From Krasilnikovia cinnamomea (GTDB lineage Bacteria > Actinomycetota > Actinomycetes > Mycobacteriales > Micromonosporaceae), in contig NZ_SHKY01000001.1 in assembly GCF_004217545.1 (NCBI RefSeq), positions 6,944,001-7,008,000 of the forward strand: a DNA stretch of 64,000 nucleotides, written 5' to 3'. This document shows positions 1 through 8,740 of this stretch, in pieces. Position numbers and translations under genes: made by a program. The notes beneath the pieces are model-generated. The model worked only from the letters and a program-made list of their open reading frames with translations. It had not been told where the DNA came from and did not search any database. Position 1 is the stretch's first letter, and each line of letters begins with the position of its first letter.

Positions 1-587
1 ACGATCATTTCCCGGCCGGTCCGGGCGGCGACCCGGCCAAGGCCCGCGAGCTGCTGGCCGCCGCCGGACACGGCGGTGGACTCAGCATCGAGCTGGCCCA
101 CGAGAACGACGACGCGAACGGCCTCGGGCCCAAGGTGGCCGCCGCAATTCAGGACGCGTTCAAGCAGGCCGGCATCGCGGTGCGCCTGGTCGCCATCGAC
201 GGCGCGACGTACCGGGACGTCACCGGCAAGCCCGCCACCCAGCCCGCGCTGTCGCTGCAGAACTGGGGCGCCGACTGGCCGTCCGGCGGCCCGTTCCTCA
301 TTCCGATCTTCGACGGCCGGCAGATCGTCACGGCGGGCGGCAACTTCAACCTCGCCCAGTACAACGACCCCGAGGTCAACGCGGAGATCGACGCGATCAA
401 CGCGCTCACCGACCCGGCCGCGGCGGCCCCCCGCTGGGGCGCCCTCGACGCGAGGATCGGCAAGCTCGCCCTGGTCGTCCCGCTGACCCACGAGAAGGAC
501 GTCTACCTGTACGGCACGGGCGTCAAGAACGCGGTGCCCGACGGCTGGCGCGGCACCTACGACCTGGCCCGGATCTCCGTCAAGTGA
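1..587 (+). CDS. ABC transporter substrate-binding protein, family 5 (3' end only)
   Basis: The reading frame is open from the window edge (first full codon at base 3), so only the last 194 residues are visible. They look like the C-terminal lobe of a peptide/opine/nickel extracellular binding protein (SBP family 5): an ARELLAAAG helix, then GLGPKVAAAIQDAFKQAGI and LQNWGADWPSGGPFLIPIFD, the usual place where the ligand cleft closes. Family members are lipoproteins that deliver oligopeptides or related ligands to a DppBC-type channel. The stop codon overlaps the GTG of the next permease by four bases (GTGA), so it belongs to the same operon. The ligand cannot be told from this fragment. Confidence 0.85.
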   Translation, partial: DHFPAGPGGDPAKARELLAAAGHGGGLSIELAHENDDANGLGPKVAAAIQDAFKQAGIAVRLVAIDGATYRDVTGKPATQPALSLQNWGADWPSGGPFLIPIFDGRQIVTAGGNFNLAQYNDPEVNAEIDAINALTDPAAAAPRWGALDARIGKLALVVPLTHEKDVYLYGTGVKNAVPDGWRGTYDLARISVK

Positions 588-1447
588 CCCGGGACTCCGG
601 ACTGGTCGCCGGGGCGTCGGTGGTGACGGTCATGGTCCTGGTAGCGCTGGCCGCGCCCGTGCTGACCGCCATCGAGGGACAGGACCCGACCACCTTCCAC
701 CCCGAGCTGCTCGACTCCGCCCGGGGCGGGGTGCCGGTGGTCGGCTTCAGCGCCGACCACTGGTTCGGCGTCGAGCCGGGCACCGGCCGGGACCTGTTCG
801 CCCGCGTCGTGTACGGCGCGCGGGTGTCGCTCGGCGTGGCCGTCGGCGCCACCCTCGCCCAGGTGTCGATCGGTCTCGCGGTCGGTCTCGCCGCCGGGCT
901 GGGCGGCCGCCGTCTCGACGCGGCGATCAGCCGCCTGGTCGACCTCGTCCTCGCGTTCCCCAGCCTGGTCCTAGCGATCGCCCTGCTGGCGATCGTGCCG
1001 CAGTCCTGGCCCCGCCCGGTGCTGCTCACCGGCGTCATCGCGATCCTCGGCTGGGGTGGCACGGCGCGCCTGACCCGGGGCGAGACGCTGTCGCTGCGCA
1101 CCCGCGACTACGTGGCCGCCGCGCGGCTCTCCGGGGCCGGGCCGGCGCGGATCGCACGCCGCGAGCTGCTGCCCGGCCTGGCCGCGCCGGTGCTGACGTA
1201 CGCGGCGCTGCTGCTGCCCGCCAACATGATCAGCGAGGCCGGGCTGTCGTTCCTGGGCGTCGGGGTCCGGCCGCCCACCCCGTCCTGGGGCCAGATGCTG
1301 TCCAGCGCGACCACCTGGTTCCGCGCCGACCCGGCGTACGTGCTGATTCCCGGTGTCCTGCTGCTCACCACCCTGATCGCGTTCGTGCTGGTGTCCGGTG
1401 GGGTGCGGCGCGTGCTCGACCCGCGGCAGACGGTGCCCGTACCGTGA
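584..1447 (+). CDS. ABC transporter permease, DppC/OppC type
   Basis: This is a 287-residue inner-membrane permease. It starts with a cytoplasmic N-terminus and one transmembrane segment (VVTVMVLVALAAPVLTAI), followed by an extracytoplasmic stretch containing HWFGVEPGTGRDLFARVV, which is the hallmark of DppC/OppC proteins. Five more hydrophobic segments follow. The EAA loop reads ARLSGAGPARIARRELLPG and contacts the ATPase subunit; LSFLGVGVRPPTPSWGQML is the conserved C-terminal motif of this family. The GTG start overlaps the upstream stop, and the end overlaps the next gene by four bases, so translation is probably coupled. Its partner is the DppB-type permease just downstream. Confidence 0.93.
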   Translation: MTRDSGLVAGASVVTVMVLVALAAPVLTAIEGQDPTTFHPELLDSARGGVPVVGFSADHWFGVEPGTGRDLFARVVYGARVSLGVAVGATLAQVSIGLAVGLAAGLGGRRLDAAISRLVDLVLAFPSLVLAIALLAIVPQSWPRPVLLTGVIAILGWGGTARLTRGETLSLRTRDYVAAARLSGAGPARIARRELLPGLAAPVLTYAALLLPANMISEAGLSFLGVGVRPPTPSWGQMLSSATTWFRADPAYVLIPGVLLLTTLIAFVLVSGGVRRVLDPRQTVPVP

Positions 1448-2409
1448 TCCGGCTGTTGCTGCGCCGCCTCGGCGGCGCCGTGCTGGTGCTGCTGGCCCTG
1501 TCCGCCGTCGTCTACGCGCTGTTCTACCTGGCCCCGGCCGACCCGGCCGTGCTCACCTGCGGCAAGGGGTGCACGCCGCAACGGCTCGCCGAGGTCCGCG
1601 CCGCGATGGGCCTCGACGAGAGCGTCGCCACCCAGTACGGCCACTTCCTGCGCGGCATCGTCGTGGGCCGCGACTATCCGGCGGGGCCGGACGTGCGGCA
1701 CTGTCCCGCGCCGTGCCTCGGGTACTCCTTCGAGACCGACCAGCCGGTGACCGCGCTGCTGGCCGACCGGCTGCCGGTGTCCGCGTCGCTGGCGCTGGGC
1801 GCGCAGATCCTGTCACTGGTGGTCGGCGTCGGCGCGGGGCTGCTGCGGTCCCGGTTCGTCGACGCGCTGGTCCTCATCGGATACGCCACCCCGGTCTTCC
1901 TCGTCGGTCTCGTGCTGCTGCTGGTGTTCAGCGTGCAGTTGCGGTGGCTGCCGTTCCCGACCTACGTGCCGCTCACCGAGGACCCGCGCGGCTGGGCGCA
2001 GAACCTGCTGCTGCCGTGGACCGCGCTGGCGATCATCCAAGCCGCCACGTACGCCCGGCTCACCCGTGCCGGCGTCCAGGACGCCCTGGCCGAGGACCAC
2101 ATCCGCACCGCCCGCGCGTACGGCCTGCCGGAGCGGCGGATCCGCACCCGCCGGGCCCTGCGGGGGGCGCTGATCCCGGTGGTCACGCTGACCGCCCTCG
2201 ACGTCGCCGCGATCATGACTGGGGCGGTGCTCACCGAGACCATGTTCGGGTTGCCCGGCGTCGGCCAGCTGCTGGTCGGGGCGGTCAACCAGATCGACCT
2301 GCCGGTCGTCGTCGGGGTGACGCTGCTGACCGGCGTCATCGTGGTGCTCGGCAACGCCGTCGCCGACGTGCTCTACGCCGCGGTCGATCCCCGGGTGCAG
2401 GCGCGGTGA
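1444..2409 (+). CDS. ABC transporter permease, DppB/OppB type
   Basis: This 321-residue membrane protein pairs with the preceding DppC-type permease to form the translocation channel. The N-terminal segment (LLLRRLGGAVLVLLALSAVVYALF) and the ADPAVLTCGKGC region followed by EVRAAMGLDESVATQY are typical of DppB. The EAA loop is RTARAYGLPERRIRTRRALRG, and ETMFGLPGVGQLLVGAVNQ is the characteristic C-terminal motif. Unusually, the periplasmic loop has extra cysteines (TCGKGC and RHCPAPCLG), which could form disulfides. The order binding protein, DppC, DppB, ATPase is reversed for the permeases compared with the common dppBC order. GTGA overlaps at both ends. Confidence 0.93.
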   Translation: MIRLLLRRLGGAVLVLLALSAVVYALFYLAPADPAVLTCGKGCTPQRLAEVRAAMGLDESVATQYGHFLRGIVVGRDYPAGPDVRHCPAPCLGYSFETDQPVTALLADRLPVSASLALGAQILSLVVGVGAGLLRSRFVDALVLIGYATPVFLVGLVLLLVFSVQLRWLPFPTYVPLTEDPRGWAQNLLLPWTALAIIQAATYARLTRAGVQDALAEDHIRTARAYGLPERRIRTRRALRGALIPVVTLTALDVAAIMTGAVLTETMFGLPGVGQLLVGAVNQIDLPVVVGVTLLTGVIVVLGNAVADVLYAAVDPRVQAR

Positions 2410-3971
2410 CGGGCCGGCCGGTGTTGTCCGTGCGGGATCTGCGGATCGCGTTCGGGGCGAGGGTTGCCGTGGACGGGCTCTCCTTCGAGATCGGGCCCGG
2501 GCGCTCGCTCGGCATCGTGGGCGAGTCGGGCTCCGGCAAGAGCGCCACCGCGCTGGCCCTGCTCGGGCTGCACCCGACCGCGACGGTCCAGGGACGGGTC
2601 ACGTTCGAGGGAACCGAGCTGCTCACCGCGCGGCCGGACGTGCTGCGGCGGGTCCGCGGCGCCGGGATCGCCATGGTGTTCCAGGACCCGTTGTCCGCGC
2701 TCAGCCCGTTCCACACCGTCGGCGCCCAGATCGCCGAGGTGTACCGGCTGCACACGGGCGCCACCCGGCGGGCCGCCCGGCAGCGCGCGGTCGAGGTGCT
2801 CGACCAGGTGCACATCGCCGATCCGGTGCGGCGCGCCGCGCAGTATCCCCACCAGTTCTCCGGCGGCATGCGGCAGCGGGCGCTCATCGCGATGGCCCTG
2901 GCCTGCGGGCCCCGGCTGATCGTCGCCGACGAGCCCACCACCGCCCTCGACGTGACCGTCCAGGCCCAGATCCTCGACCTGCTCGAGGAGGTTCGCGCCA
3001 CCACCGGCACGGCGCTGCTGCTGGTCAGCCATGATCTGGGGGTGATCGCGGGATCCTGTGACGAGGTGGTCGTGATGCGGGGCGGCAGCGCCGTCGAACA
3101 CGGGCCGGTCGAGCGGGTGCTCGGTGCCCCGCAGGCGCCGTACACCAGACAACTGCTGGCCGCCGTGCCGCGCCTGGACGCGGCGCCGCGCACCGCCGGT
3201 GCGCCCGCCGGCGCCGCACTGCTGCGCCTGGTCGACGTGCGCCGCGACTTTCCGGGGCGGCGGCGTGGGCAGCAGGTCCGGGCGGTCGACGCGGTCACCC
3301 TCGACGTGCGGCGCGGCGAGACGCTCGGGATCGTGGGGGAGAGCGGCACCGGCAAGTCCACCCTGGCCCGGATGATGGTGGGCCTGCTGGCGCCCAGTTC
3401 CGGCACGGTCGAGTTCACCGGCCCGGGCCTACCGCAGATGGTGTTCCAGGACCCGCAGTCGTCGCTGAACCCGCGCCGTTCCGTCGGCGACAGCGTCGGC
3501 GGCGGGCGCCACCGCCGGGACCGCGTGGTGGACCTGCTGACCCGCGTCGGGCTCGCCGCCGCCGACTACGACCGGTACCCGCACGAGCTGTCCGGCGGCA
3601 TGCGTCAGCGCGTGGCCATCGCGCGGGCGCTGGCCCCCCGGCCCGCGCTGCTGGTCTGCGACGAACCGGTCTCCTCCCTCGACGTCACCACGCAGGCGCA
3701 GGTGCTGGCGCTGCTGGCCGAGATCCAGCGGGAGTACGCGCTGACGATCGTGTTCGTCTCCCACGATCTCGCCGTCGTCCGCCAGGTCGCCGACCGGGTG
3801 GCCGTGCTGCGGCACGGAACAGTCGTGGAACTCGGCGACGTCGACGACGTGTACGCGCGGCCCGTCCACCCGTACACCCGGGAGCTGCTGGCGGCCGTGC
3901 CGGTCACCGATCCGGCGCAGGCCCGGCGCCGCCGCGCCGCGCGGCGCCTCGCCGCGGGGGCCGTACCGTGA
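2406..3971 (+). CDS. Fused double ABC ATPase (DppD-DppF type)
   Basis: The GTG at 2406 overlaps the upstream stop codon, giving 521 residues. Two nucleotide-binding domains are fused. Domain 1 (about residues 5-250) has Walker A GESGSGKS, signature FSGGMRQRALIA and Walker B LIVADEPTTALD. Domain 2 (about 275-510) has Walker A GESGTGKST, signature LSGGMRQRVAIA and Walker B LLVCDEPVSSLD. Each domain ends with the PYTR(Q/E)LLAAVP oligopeptide-transporter motif. Domain 2 is shortened between Walker A and the Q-loop, where the usual strand-rich subdomain is reduced to a few residues. The protein should energise the importer encoded just upstream. Longer in-frame sequence extends upstream but overlaps the permease gene and lacks homology. 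Confidence 0.92.
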   Translation: MTGRPVLSVRDLRIAFGARVAVDGLSFEIGPGRSLGIVGESGSGKSATALALLGLHPTATVQGRVTFEGTELLTARPDVLRRVRGAGIAMVFQDPLSALSPFHTVGAQIAEVYRLHTGATRRAARQRAVEVLDQVHIADPVRRAAQYPHQFSGGMRQRALIAMALACGPRLIVADEPTTALDVTVQAQILDLLEEVRATTGTALLLVSHDLGVIAGSCDEVVVMRGGSAVEHGPVERVLGAPQAPYTRQLLAAVPRLDAAPRTAGAPAGAALLRLVDVRRDFPGRRRGQQVRAVDAVTLDVRRGETLGIVGESGTGKSTLARMMVGLLAPSSGTVEFTGPGLPQMVFQDPQSSLNPRRSVGDSVGGGRHRRDRVVDLLTRVGLAAADYDRYPHELSGGMRQRVAIARALAPRPALLVCDEPVSSLDVTTQAQVLALLAEIQREYALTIVFVSHDLAVVRQVADRVAVLRHGTVVELGDVDDVYARPVHPYTRELLAAVPVTDPAQARRRRAARRLAAGAVP

Positions 3972-4762
3972 CGTGGTCGGCGGTTGCGCTGGCGGTCGCC
4001 GCCGGGGTGCTGATCTCCACGGTCACCACGCCGGTCGGGGTGTCCGGGGCGGTGTTCCTGCTGCCGGTGCAGCTGTCGGTGCTGGCCGTACCCAACCCGG
4101 CGGTCACCCCCACGAACCTGCTGTACAACGTCGTGTCCGGGCCCGGTGCGCTGTGGCGCTACCGCCGCCTCGGCACCCTGGCCGGGCCGCTGACCCGCCT
4201 GCTGCTGGCCGGGACCCTGCCCGGTGTGGTCCTCGGCGCGGTCATCCGGGTGTTCGCCGTGCCCGGGCCCCGGGTGTTCCGGGCCATCGTCGCCGTGCTG
4301 CTGCTCCCGCTCGGGCTCTGGCTGTGCGTCCGCGCGGTGCGGCCACCACCGGCGCCCGGCCCCGAGGGCCGGGGCGCTGCGCCGTCCGGCCGTACGATCA
4401 CCGGGCTCGCCCTCGTCGTCGGCGTGGTGGGCGGGATCTACGGCATCGGCGGGGGTTCGCTGATCGGCCCGATCCTGGTGGGTCGCGGGATGCCGGTGAC
4501 CCGAGTGGCGCCGGCCGCGCTGGCCGCGACGTTCGTCACCTCGGTCGCGGGCGTCGCCACCTACGGGCTGCTGGCCCTCGCCGCGCCGGGCGCGGTGGCG
4601 CCGCACTGGGGTGTCGGGCTGGCCTGCGGCCTCGGCGGCCTGATCGGCGGCTACCTCGGCGCCCGCCTCCAGCCGCACCTGCCCGAGCGGGGCCTGCGCC
4701 TGCTGCTCGGCGTGCTCGCCACCGGACTGGCCGTGCTCTACCTGTTCCAGGCCGCCGGATGA
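3968..4762 (+). CDS. TauE/SafE-family membrane transporter
   Basis: A 264-residue protein with about eight hydrophobic segments. The N-terminal half carries TTPVGVSGAVFLLPVQLSVL and PTNLLYNVVSGPGALWRYRR, and the second half carries GVVGGIYGIGGGSLIGPILV and FVTSVAGVATYG. These paired glycine-rich segments are the signature repeats of the TauE/SafE (DUF81) family, whose characterised members export sulfite, sulfoacetate or related anions. The GTG start overlaps the ABC ATPase stop by four bases, so it is co-transcribed and probably co-translated with the importer. The substrate is not predictable; linkage suggests it handles a by-product of the imported compound, but this is only inference. Confidence 0.88.
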   Translation: MTWSAVALAVAAGVLISTVTTPVGVSGAVFLLPVQLSVLAVPNPAVTPTNLLYNVVSGPGALWRYRRLGTLAGPLTRLLLAGTLPGVVLGAVIRVFAVPGPRVFRAIVAVLLLPLGLWLCVRAVRPPPAPGPEGRGAAPSGRTITGLALVVGVVGGIYGIGGGSLIGPILVGRGMPVTRVAPAALAATFVTSVAGVATYGLLALAAPGAVAPHWGVGLACGLGGLIGGYLGARLQPHLPERGLRLLLGVLATGLAVLYLFQAAG

Positions 4763-4872
4763 CACCGCACCCGGGGCGTCACATCGGCCGGGGATCGAGC
4801 CGCCCCCGCGCGGGCACCGTGGTGGAATGTCCGTGCGCCCCGCAGCGCCGGCCCGACCAGTAGGAGGAACCC

Positions 4873-5496
4873 ATGGGTGAGGTCACCGGATTCGCCGACA
4901 TCCCGCCGACGACCCTCGCGGACGTGCTGAGCCGCGCACAGGTCATGGACATCGGGATCCGTCCGCTGTGGACGCCGGTGCCCCGGGTGGCCGGGCCCGC
5001 GTTCACGGTGCGGTGCCCGCCCGGCGACAACCTGATGCTGCACACGGCCATCTACCGGGCGGCGCCCGGCTCGGTCATCGTCGTCGAGTCCGGCGACGTG
5101 GACTTCGCGCTGGCCGGCGGCAACGTCTGTGCGGTCGCCCACCGGCGGGGGATCGCCGGCTTCGTGCTGGACGGGGTGGCCCGCGACCTGGCGGAGATCC
5201 GGGAGATGGGCTTTCCGGTGTTCGCCCGCGGAGTGATCCCGATCCCCGGCACCAAGGCGGCGGTCGAGCCGCTGAACACCCGGGTCCGCTGCGGCGGCGT
5301 CGAGGTCGCGCCGGGCGACATCGTGGTCGCCGACGAGGAGGGCGTCGTGGTCGTGCCGGGTGCCCGGGCCGACGAGGTGCGCGACGCCGCCGCGCGGAAG
5401 CTGGCCAAGGAGGCCGCCGAGTCGCTGGACGACTGGGAGGCCGCCCACCGCGCCCGGATCGGCAAGATCCTGGCGGAGGGCGGCTTCCCGGACTGA
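4873..5496 (+). CDS. RraA-like family protein (HMG/CHA aldolase-type fold)
   Basis: A 207-residue protein of the RraA/dimethylmenaquinone-methyltransferase-like superfamily. The start is fixed by a strong ribosome binding site (AGGAGG, eight to nine bases upstream of ATG). Visible motifs are PGDNLMLHTAIYRAAPGSVI, GGNVCAVAHRRGI and VLDGVARDLAEI. The Arg-Asp pair in the last one matches the metal-binding and catalytic residues of 4-hydroxy-4-methyl-2-oxoglutarate aldolases, so an aldolase or oxaloacetate decarboxylase role is more likely than RNase E inhibition. It follows the transporter operon by 110 bases. It converges with the GH6 gene, with only four bases between stop codons. Confidence 0.85.
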   Translation: MGEVTGFADIPPTTLADVLSRAQVMDIGIRPLWTPVPRVAGPAFTVRCPPGDNLMLHTAIYRAAPGSVIVVESGDVDFALAGGNVCAVAHRRGIAGFVLDGVARDLAEIREMGFPVFARGVIPIPGTKAAVEPLNTRVRCGGVEVAPGDIVVADEEGVVVVPGARADEVRDAAARKLAKEAAESLDDWEAAHRARIGKILAEGGFPD

Positions 5497-5500
5497 GCCG

Positions 5501-6781
5501 TCAGCGCAGCGGCGGGTCGGCCAGCCGTACCAGCTCGATGGCCTGCTGCGGGAACCACGCCCCGGCGGCCGGGTCGGCCTGGTCGCCCCGGGCCGGGTCC
5601 GTTCCGGTTCCGGTGCCGCGGTCGCACTGGCCGTCGGACTCACCCGGGACCTTGATCCACAGGTACGCGTCGATGAGCGGGTCGCCGGTCCGGGTGGTCG
5701 GTCGCGCGCCGAGGCCACGGTCCGGAGGGTTGCACCAGGTCATCGGGTCGGGCCAGGTGTTGCCCGCGGGCGGGGTCCAGGAGCCCTGGCCGTTGCGGCT
5801 GGTGTCGACGACGAAGTGGGTGAGCTGGTCCGCGGGCACGTCGCCGACGTTCGCGTCGTACCACTGGTCGCTGCGGGTCCAGGTGCTGAAGTCCTTCGGG
5901 TCGGCCGGGTGGTATTGGCTGGCGCAGTCGCGGTACCGGCCCAGCGTCGGTGCCTGCGTGCCGTAGTGGATGCACTTGGCGATCCAGGTGCCGTACTTCC
6001 GCAGCCGGGGGGTGGCCTCGAAGTTGGACACGTTGAGGAAGAAGCCGTCGGCGCGCAGCACACCGGCGCGGACCAGCCGGTCGGCGGCGTCGCCGGTGCT
6101 GAGCCAGTTGCTGTTGGTGCCGTCCAGGTAGACGCTGGTGCGCGGGAGCGCGGTGAACCTGTCGACCGCGTAGTTGAGCATCGTGAACCGGTCGCGCTGC
6201 GCGGTGGCCGGGTCGGCTTCGGCGGGCTTGCACCACTCCGGGTTGCCGTTGATGTCGGTGTACCAGGGGATGATGCCGAGGCTGTCGGGTTCGAGCATGA
6301 CCTGGGCCCGGCTGTTGCCGAGCCCGGCGGCGAAGGCGTCGATCCACGCCTGGTACTCGGCGACGGTGCGGGCGCCGCCGGAGGAGTACGCGCCGCAGTC
6401 GCGGAAGGGGATGTGGTAGGCCACGAAGACGGGGACGCTGCGCGTCCGGGCGGCCTTGCGGACGTGGTCGCGGACGAGCCGGGTGAGTTCGGCGCCGGAG
6501 TACCGGGTCACCCATACCGCCTGCGGCGTGGTCACCATCGTGCGGAGCTTGTGTGCCAGCCCCCACCGCCCGTCCGCGACGAGCTGGTGGATCTGTTCGA
6601 CCGCGCCCGGGTTCGGCGCGGGGACGTAGAACCGGGTGCGGTCCGGGACGTTGGCCCGCGCGGCGGCGGGTGGAGTCGCCGCGTGCGCGGGCGTGACGGT
6701 GAGCGGGACGACCGCCGCGAGGGCCGCGACGGCGGCGAGGGCGCGCACTCGGCGCCCGCGGCGGGTGAGGGACGGCGCCAC
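5501..6781 (-). CDS. Secreted glycoside hydrolase family 6 (cellulase)
   Basis: The GTG at 6781 lies behind AGAGGAG and gives 426 residues with a twin-arginine-like and hydrophobic signal peptide (RRGRRVRALAAVAALAAVV) ending AHA. The mature protein shows GH6 landmarks: FYVPAPNPGAVEQIHQL, VFVAYHIPFRDCGAYSSGG, VMLEPDSLGIIPW (with the general-acid Asp) and LWIKVPGESDGQC near the C-terminus. GH6 enzymes invert the beta-1,4 linkage of cellulose as endoglucanases or cellobiohydrolases; the choice depends on loop lengths not resolved here. There is no carbohydrate-binding module. A CelR/CebR-type operator lies between promoter and start codon, so cellobiose-responsive repression is likely. Confidence 0.93.
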   Translation of the reverse strand: MAPSLTRRGRRVRALAAVAALAAVVPLTVTPAHAATPPAAARANVPDRTRFYVPAPNPGAVEQIHQLVADGRWGLAHKLRTMVTTPQAVWVTRYSGAELTRLVRDHVRKAARTRSVPVFVAYHIPFRDCGAYSSGGARTVAEYQAWIDAFAAGLGNSRAQVMLEPDSLGIIPWYTDINGNPEWCKPAEADPATAQRDRFTMLNYAVDRFTALPRTSVYLDGTNSNWLSTGDAADRLVRAGVLRADGFFLNVSNFEATPRLRKYGTWIAKCIHYGTQAPTLGRYRDCASQYHPADPKDFSTWTRSDQWYDANVGDVPADQLTHFVVDTSRNGQGSWTPPAGNTWPDPMTWCNPPDRGLGARPTTRTGDPLIDAYLWIKVPGESDGQCDRGTGTGTDPARGDQADPAAGAWFPQQAIELVRLADPPLR

Positions 6782-6814
6782 TGTGTCGCTCCTCTGTGGT
6801 CGGCGGGGACGCCA

Positions 6815-6828
6815 TGAGAGCGCTCCCA
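6815..6828 (-). promoter_or_regulatory. CelR/CebR-type operator
   Basis: On the minus strand this reads TGGGAGCGCTCTCA. The known LacI-family CelR/CebR site of actinomycete cellulase genes is TGGGAGCGCTCCCA, so only one of 14 bases differs. It lies 34 bases upstream of the GH6 start, downstream of the presumed promoter, where a bound repressor would block transcription. Confidence 0.8.
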
Positions 6829-6841
6829 CATGCTCCGTGTG

Positions 6842-6870
6842 AGCGTGCCCCCTCGTGTTAAGCCTGTCAA
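6842..6870 (-). promoter_or_regulatory. Probable promoter of the GH6 gene
   Basis: The minus strand has TTGACA at 6870-6865 and, after 17 bases, a weak -10 box CACGCT at 6847-6842. The surrounding TGTTAAGCC/CAATATC stretch is AT-richer than its neighbours. The CelR-type operator begins about 13 bases downstream. Confidence 0.5.
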
Positions 6871-7043
6871 TATCTGGAAACAGCCGAGTCCGTCGTGACT
6901 CCCCGGCCCGCGTAGCCCACCAGTGAGCCCCATCACCACCGGGCACCGCCGCCGCACCACATCGGCAACTGCGCCGTCGCGCGGACCGCAACCACCGCGC
7001 CGTAGGGTGCGTGCTGCTGAACCTCGACGAGGAGGACCGCGAC

Positions 7044-8672
7044 ATGGCCGGTACCGCGCCGCACCCGGAGGCAATCGTCGGACCGATCCGGGACATCGCC
7101 CGCACGGTGGCCCAGCTCTCCCCGGCGACGCCGCACGCCGAGGCCCTGCTCGCCGCCGCGCTGGACGCGATGGAGCTGGATTCCAAGGTCGACTTCGGGG
7201 TCATCGCCGAGGTGGCCGCGCAGGCGGAGCGGATCGCCTCCGCCCTGGGCCGCGCCGACCTGCGGATGCGGGCCCGCCTGGTACGCGCCGAGGCACTGCT
7301 GTCCGAGGGCGACGCCCCGGCCTCGGGCCGGATCGCCCACGAGGCCCTGGACTGGGCCGTCGGGCACGGCCACGAGTACGTGCTGGCCCGCGGCCACCTC
7401 GCGGTGTCCAGCTTCCGCCTGCACCTCGGCGACCTGCCGGACGCGCTCGCCCACGCGGTGCAGTGCGTCACCCACACCGGCGAGGACGTGTCCGCCGCCG
7501 TCCGGGCGCGACACCTGTCCCATCTCGGGGTGACGCTGTGCGAGAGCGGATCGCTGGACGAGGCCCGGCGCCGCTTCCGCGACGGCCTGGACATCGCCAC
7601 CGCGATCGGCGACGCCGACCTGTCCGTCCGCCTGCTCAACAATCTGGCGTACGCGGTCCTCAAGAGCGGCGACGCCACGGAGGCGCAACGCCTGGTGGCC
7701 GAGATGCGGACGATCTCCGCCCGGCGCGGCGCCCCGCTCAGCCCCGCGTACCTCGACACGATCGCCCGCGTCGAGCTGGTGCATCACCAGTACGACGAGG
7801 TCGAGGCGACCCTCGGCCCGATCCTGGACGGCCGGGCCGGGCCGGTCGACGATCTCTCCCTGGCCGAGTCCCTGCTGACCGTGGCGGAGGCGCGGCGCCT
7901 GCGCGGTGCGACCACGACCGCCCAGCAGGGCCTGGACCGGGCGCGCGAGGTCTGTGCCGGCAGCGACCTGCAGTCCGTGCGGGCCCGGATCCGCGAGGAG
8001 CAGGCCCAGCTGTTCGCGGCGACCGGCGACTACCACCGGGCGTACGAGGAGTACCGGCTGTTCCACGCCGAGACGCAGGCGCTGCAGTCGGCCCAGAGCG
8101 AGGCGCGCGCCCGGACCCTGCAGGCGGTCTTCGAGGCCGAGGAGGCGCGCCGGGAGAGCGAGCGGTTCCGCGAGATGGCCCAGCGTGACCCGCTGACCGG
8201 GCTGCACAACCGGCGCTATGTGGACGAACAACTGGAGCTGCTGCTGCGGCAGGCCGCCAACCGTGCCGCCCCGCTGTCGGCGGCGCTGATCGACCTGGAC
8301 TACTTCAAGCGGATCAACGACAACCTGTCGCATGCCGCCGGCGACGCCGTGCTCCAGCGGATCGCCGAGCTGCTCTCCGGCGGCGCCGCCGACTCGTGGC
8401 TGGTCGCCCGCCTCGGCGGCGAGGAGTTCCTGCTGGTCCTGCCGGACACCGACCCCGGCACGGCGATGCGGCGCTGCGAGGAGGTACGCCAGGCGATCGC
8501 CGCCCACCCGTGGCAGCCGGTCACCGGGGCGCTGCCCGTCACCGCCAGCATCGGGGTCACCACGGTCGCGGATGCGGACATCACGCCGTCGGCCTTGCTG
8601 GCCCGGGCGGACCGCAACCTCTACGCGGCCAAACGCAGTGGCCGCAACCGGGTCGTGGCCGACCCGGCCTGA
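7044..8672 (+). CDS. TPR-repeat diguanylate cyclase (GGDEF)
   Basis: The ATG at 7044 follows GAGGAGGA by about eight bases, giving 542 residues; a GTG at 7011 would add eleven. Residues 1-370 are helical TPR-like repeats (for example AEALLSEGDAPASGRIAHEA and LDEARRRFRDGLDIATAIGD). A GGDEF domain fills the C-terminus: DPLTGLHNRRYVDEQL, LIDLDYFKRINDNLSH, ARLGGEEFLLVLP and RADRNLYAAKRSGRNRVV. The GGEEF active site is intact, so it should make cyclic di-GMP from GTP. The inhibitory I-site RxxD is absent (the position reads ADSW), so feedback inhibition is probably lost. No membrane segment; a cytoplasmic sensor of protein partners is plausible. Confidence 0.92.
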   Translation: MAGTAPHPEAIVGPIRDIARTVAQLSPATPHAEALLAAALDAMELDSKVDFGVIAEVAAQAERIASALGRADLRMRARLVRAEALLSEGDAPASGRIAHEALDWAVGHGHEYVLARGHLAVSSFRLHLGDLPDALAHAVQCVTHTGEDVSAAVRARHLSHLGVTLCESGSLDEARRRFRDGLDIATAIGDADLSVRLLNNLAYAVLKSGDATEAQRLVAEMRTISARRGAPLSPAYLDTIARVELVHHQYDEVEATLGPILDGRAGPVDDLSLAESLLTVAEARRLRGATTTAQQGLDRAREVCAGSDLQSVRARIREEQAQLFAATGDYHRAYEEYRLFHAETQALQSAQSEARARTLQAVFEAEEARRESERFREMAQRDPLTGLHNRRYVDEQLELLLRQAANRAAPLSAALIDLDYFKRINDNLSHAAGDAVLQRIAELLSGGAADSWLVARLGGEEFLLVLPDTDPGTAMRRCEEVRQAIAAHPWQPVTGALPVTASIGVTTVADADITPSALLARADRNLYAAKRSGRNRVVADPA

Positions 8673-8740
8673 CGAGGTATCGATAACCTTCTCATCCCGC
8701 TAGGCTGCGGCGGGGGTCGGCAGTCGACAGAGGAGGATTC

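Noticed and set aside
1398..2405. Open frame extending the fused ABC ATPase upstream
   Set aside because: It overlaps the permease gene, has Arg/Pro-rich shadow composition, and the GTG at 2406 with GTGA overlap is the natural start.
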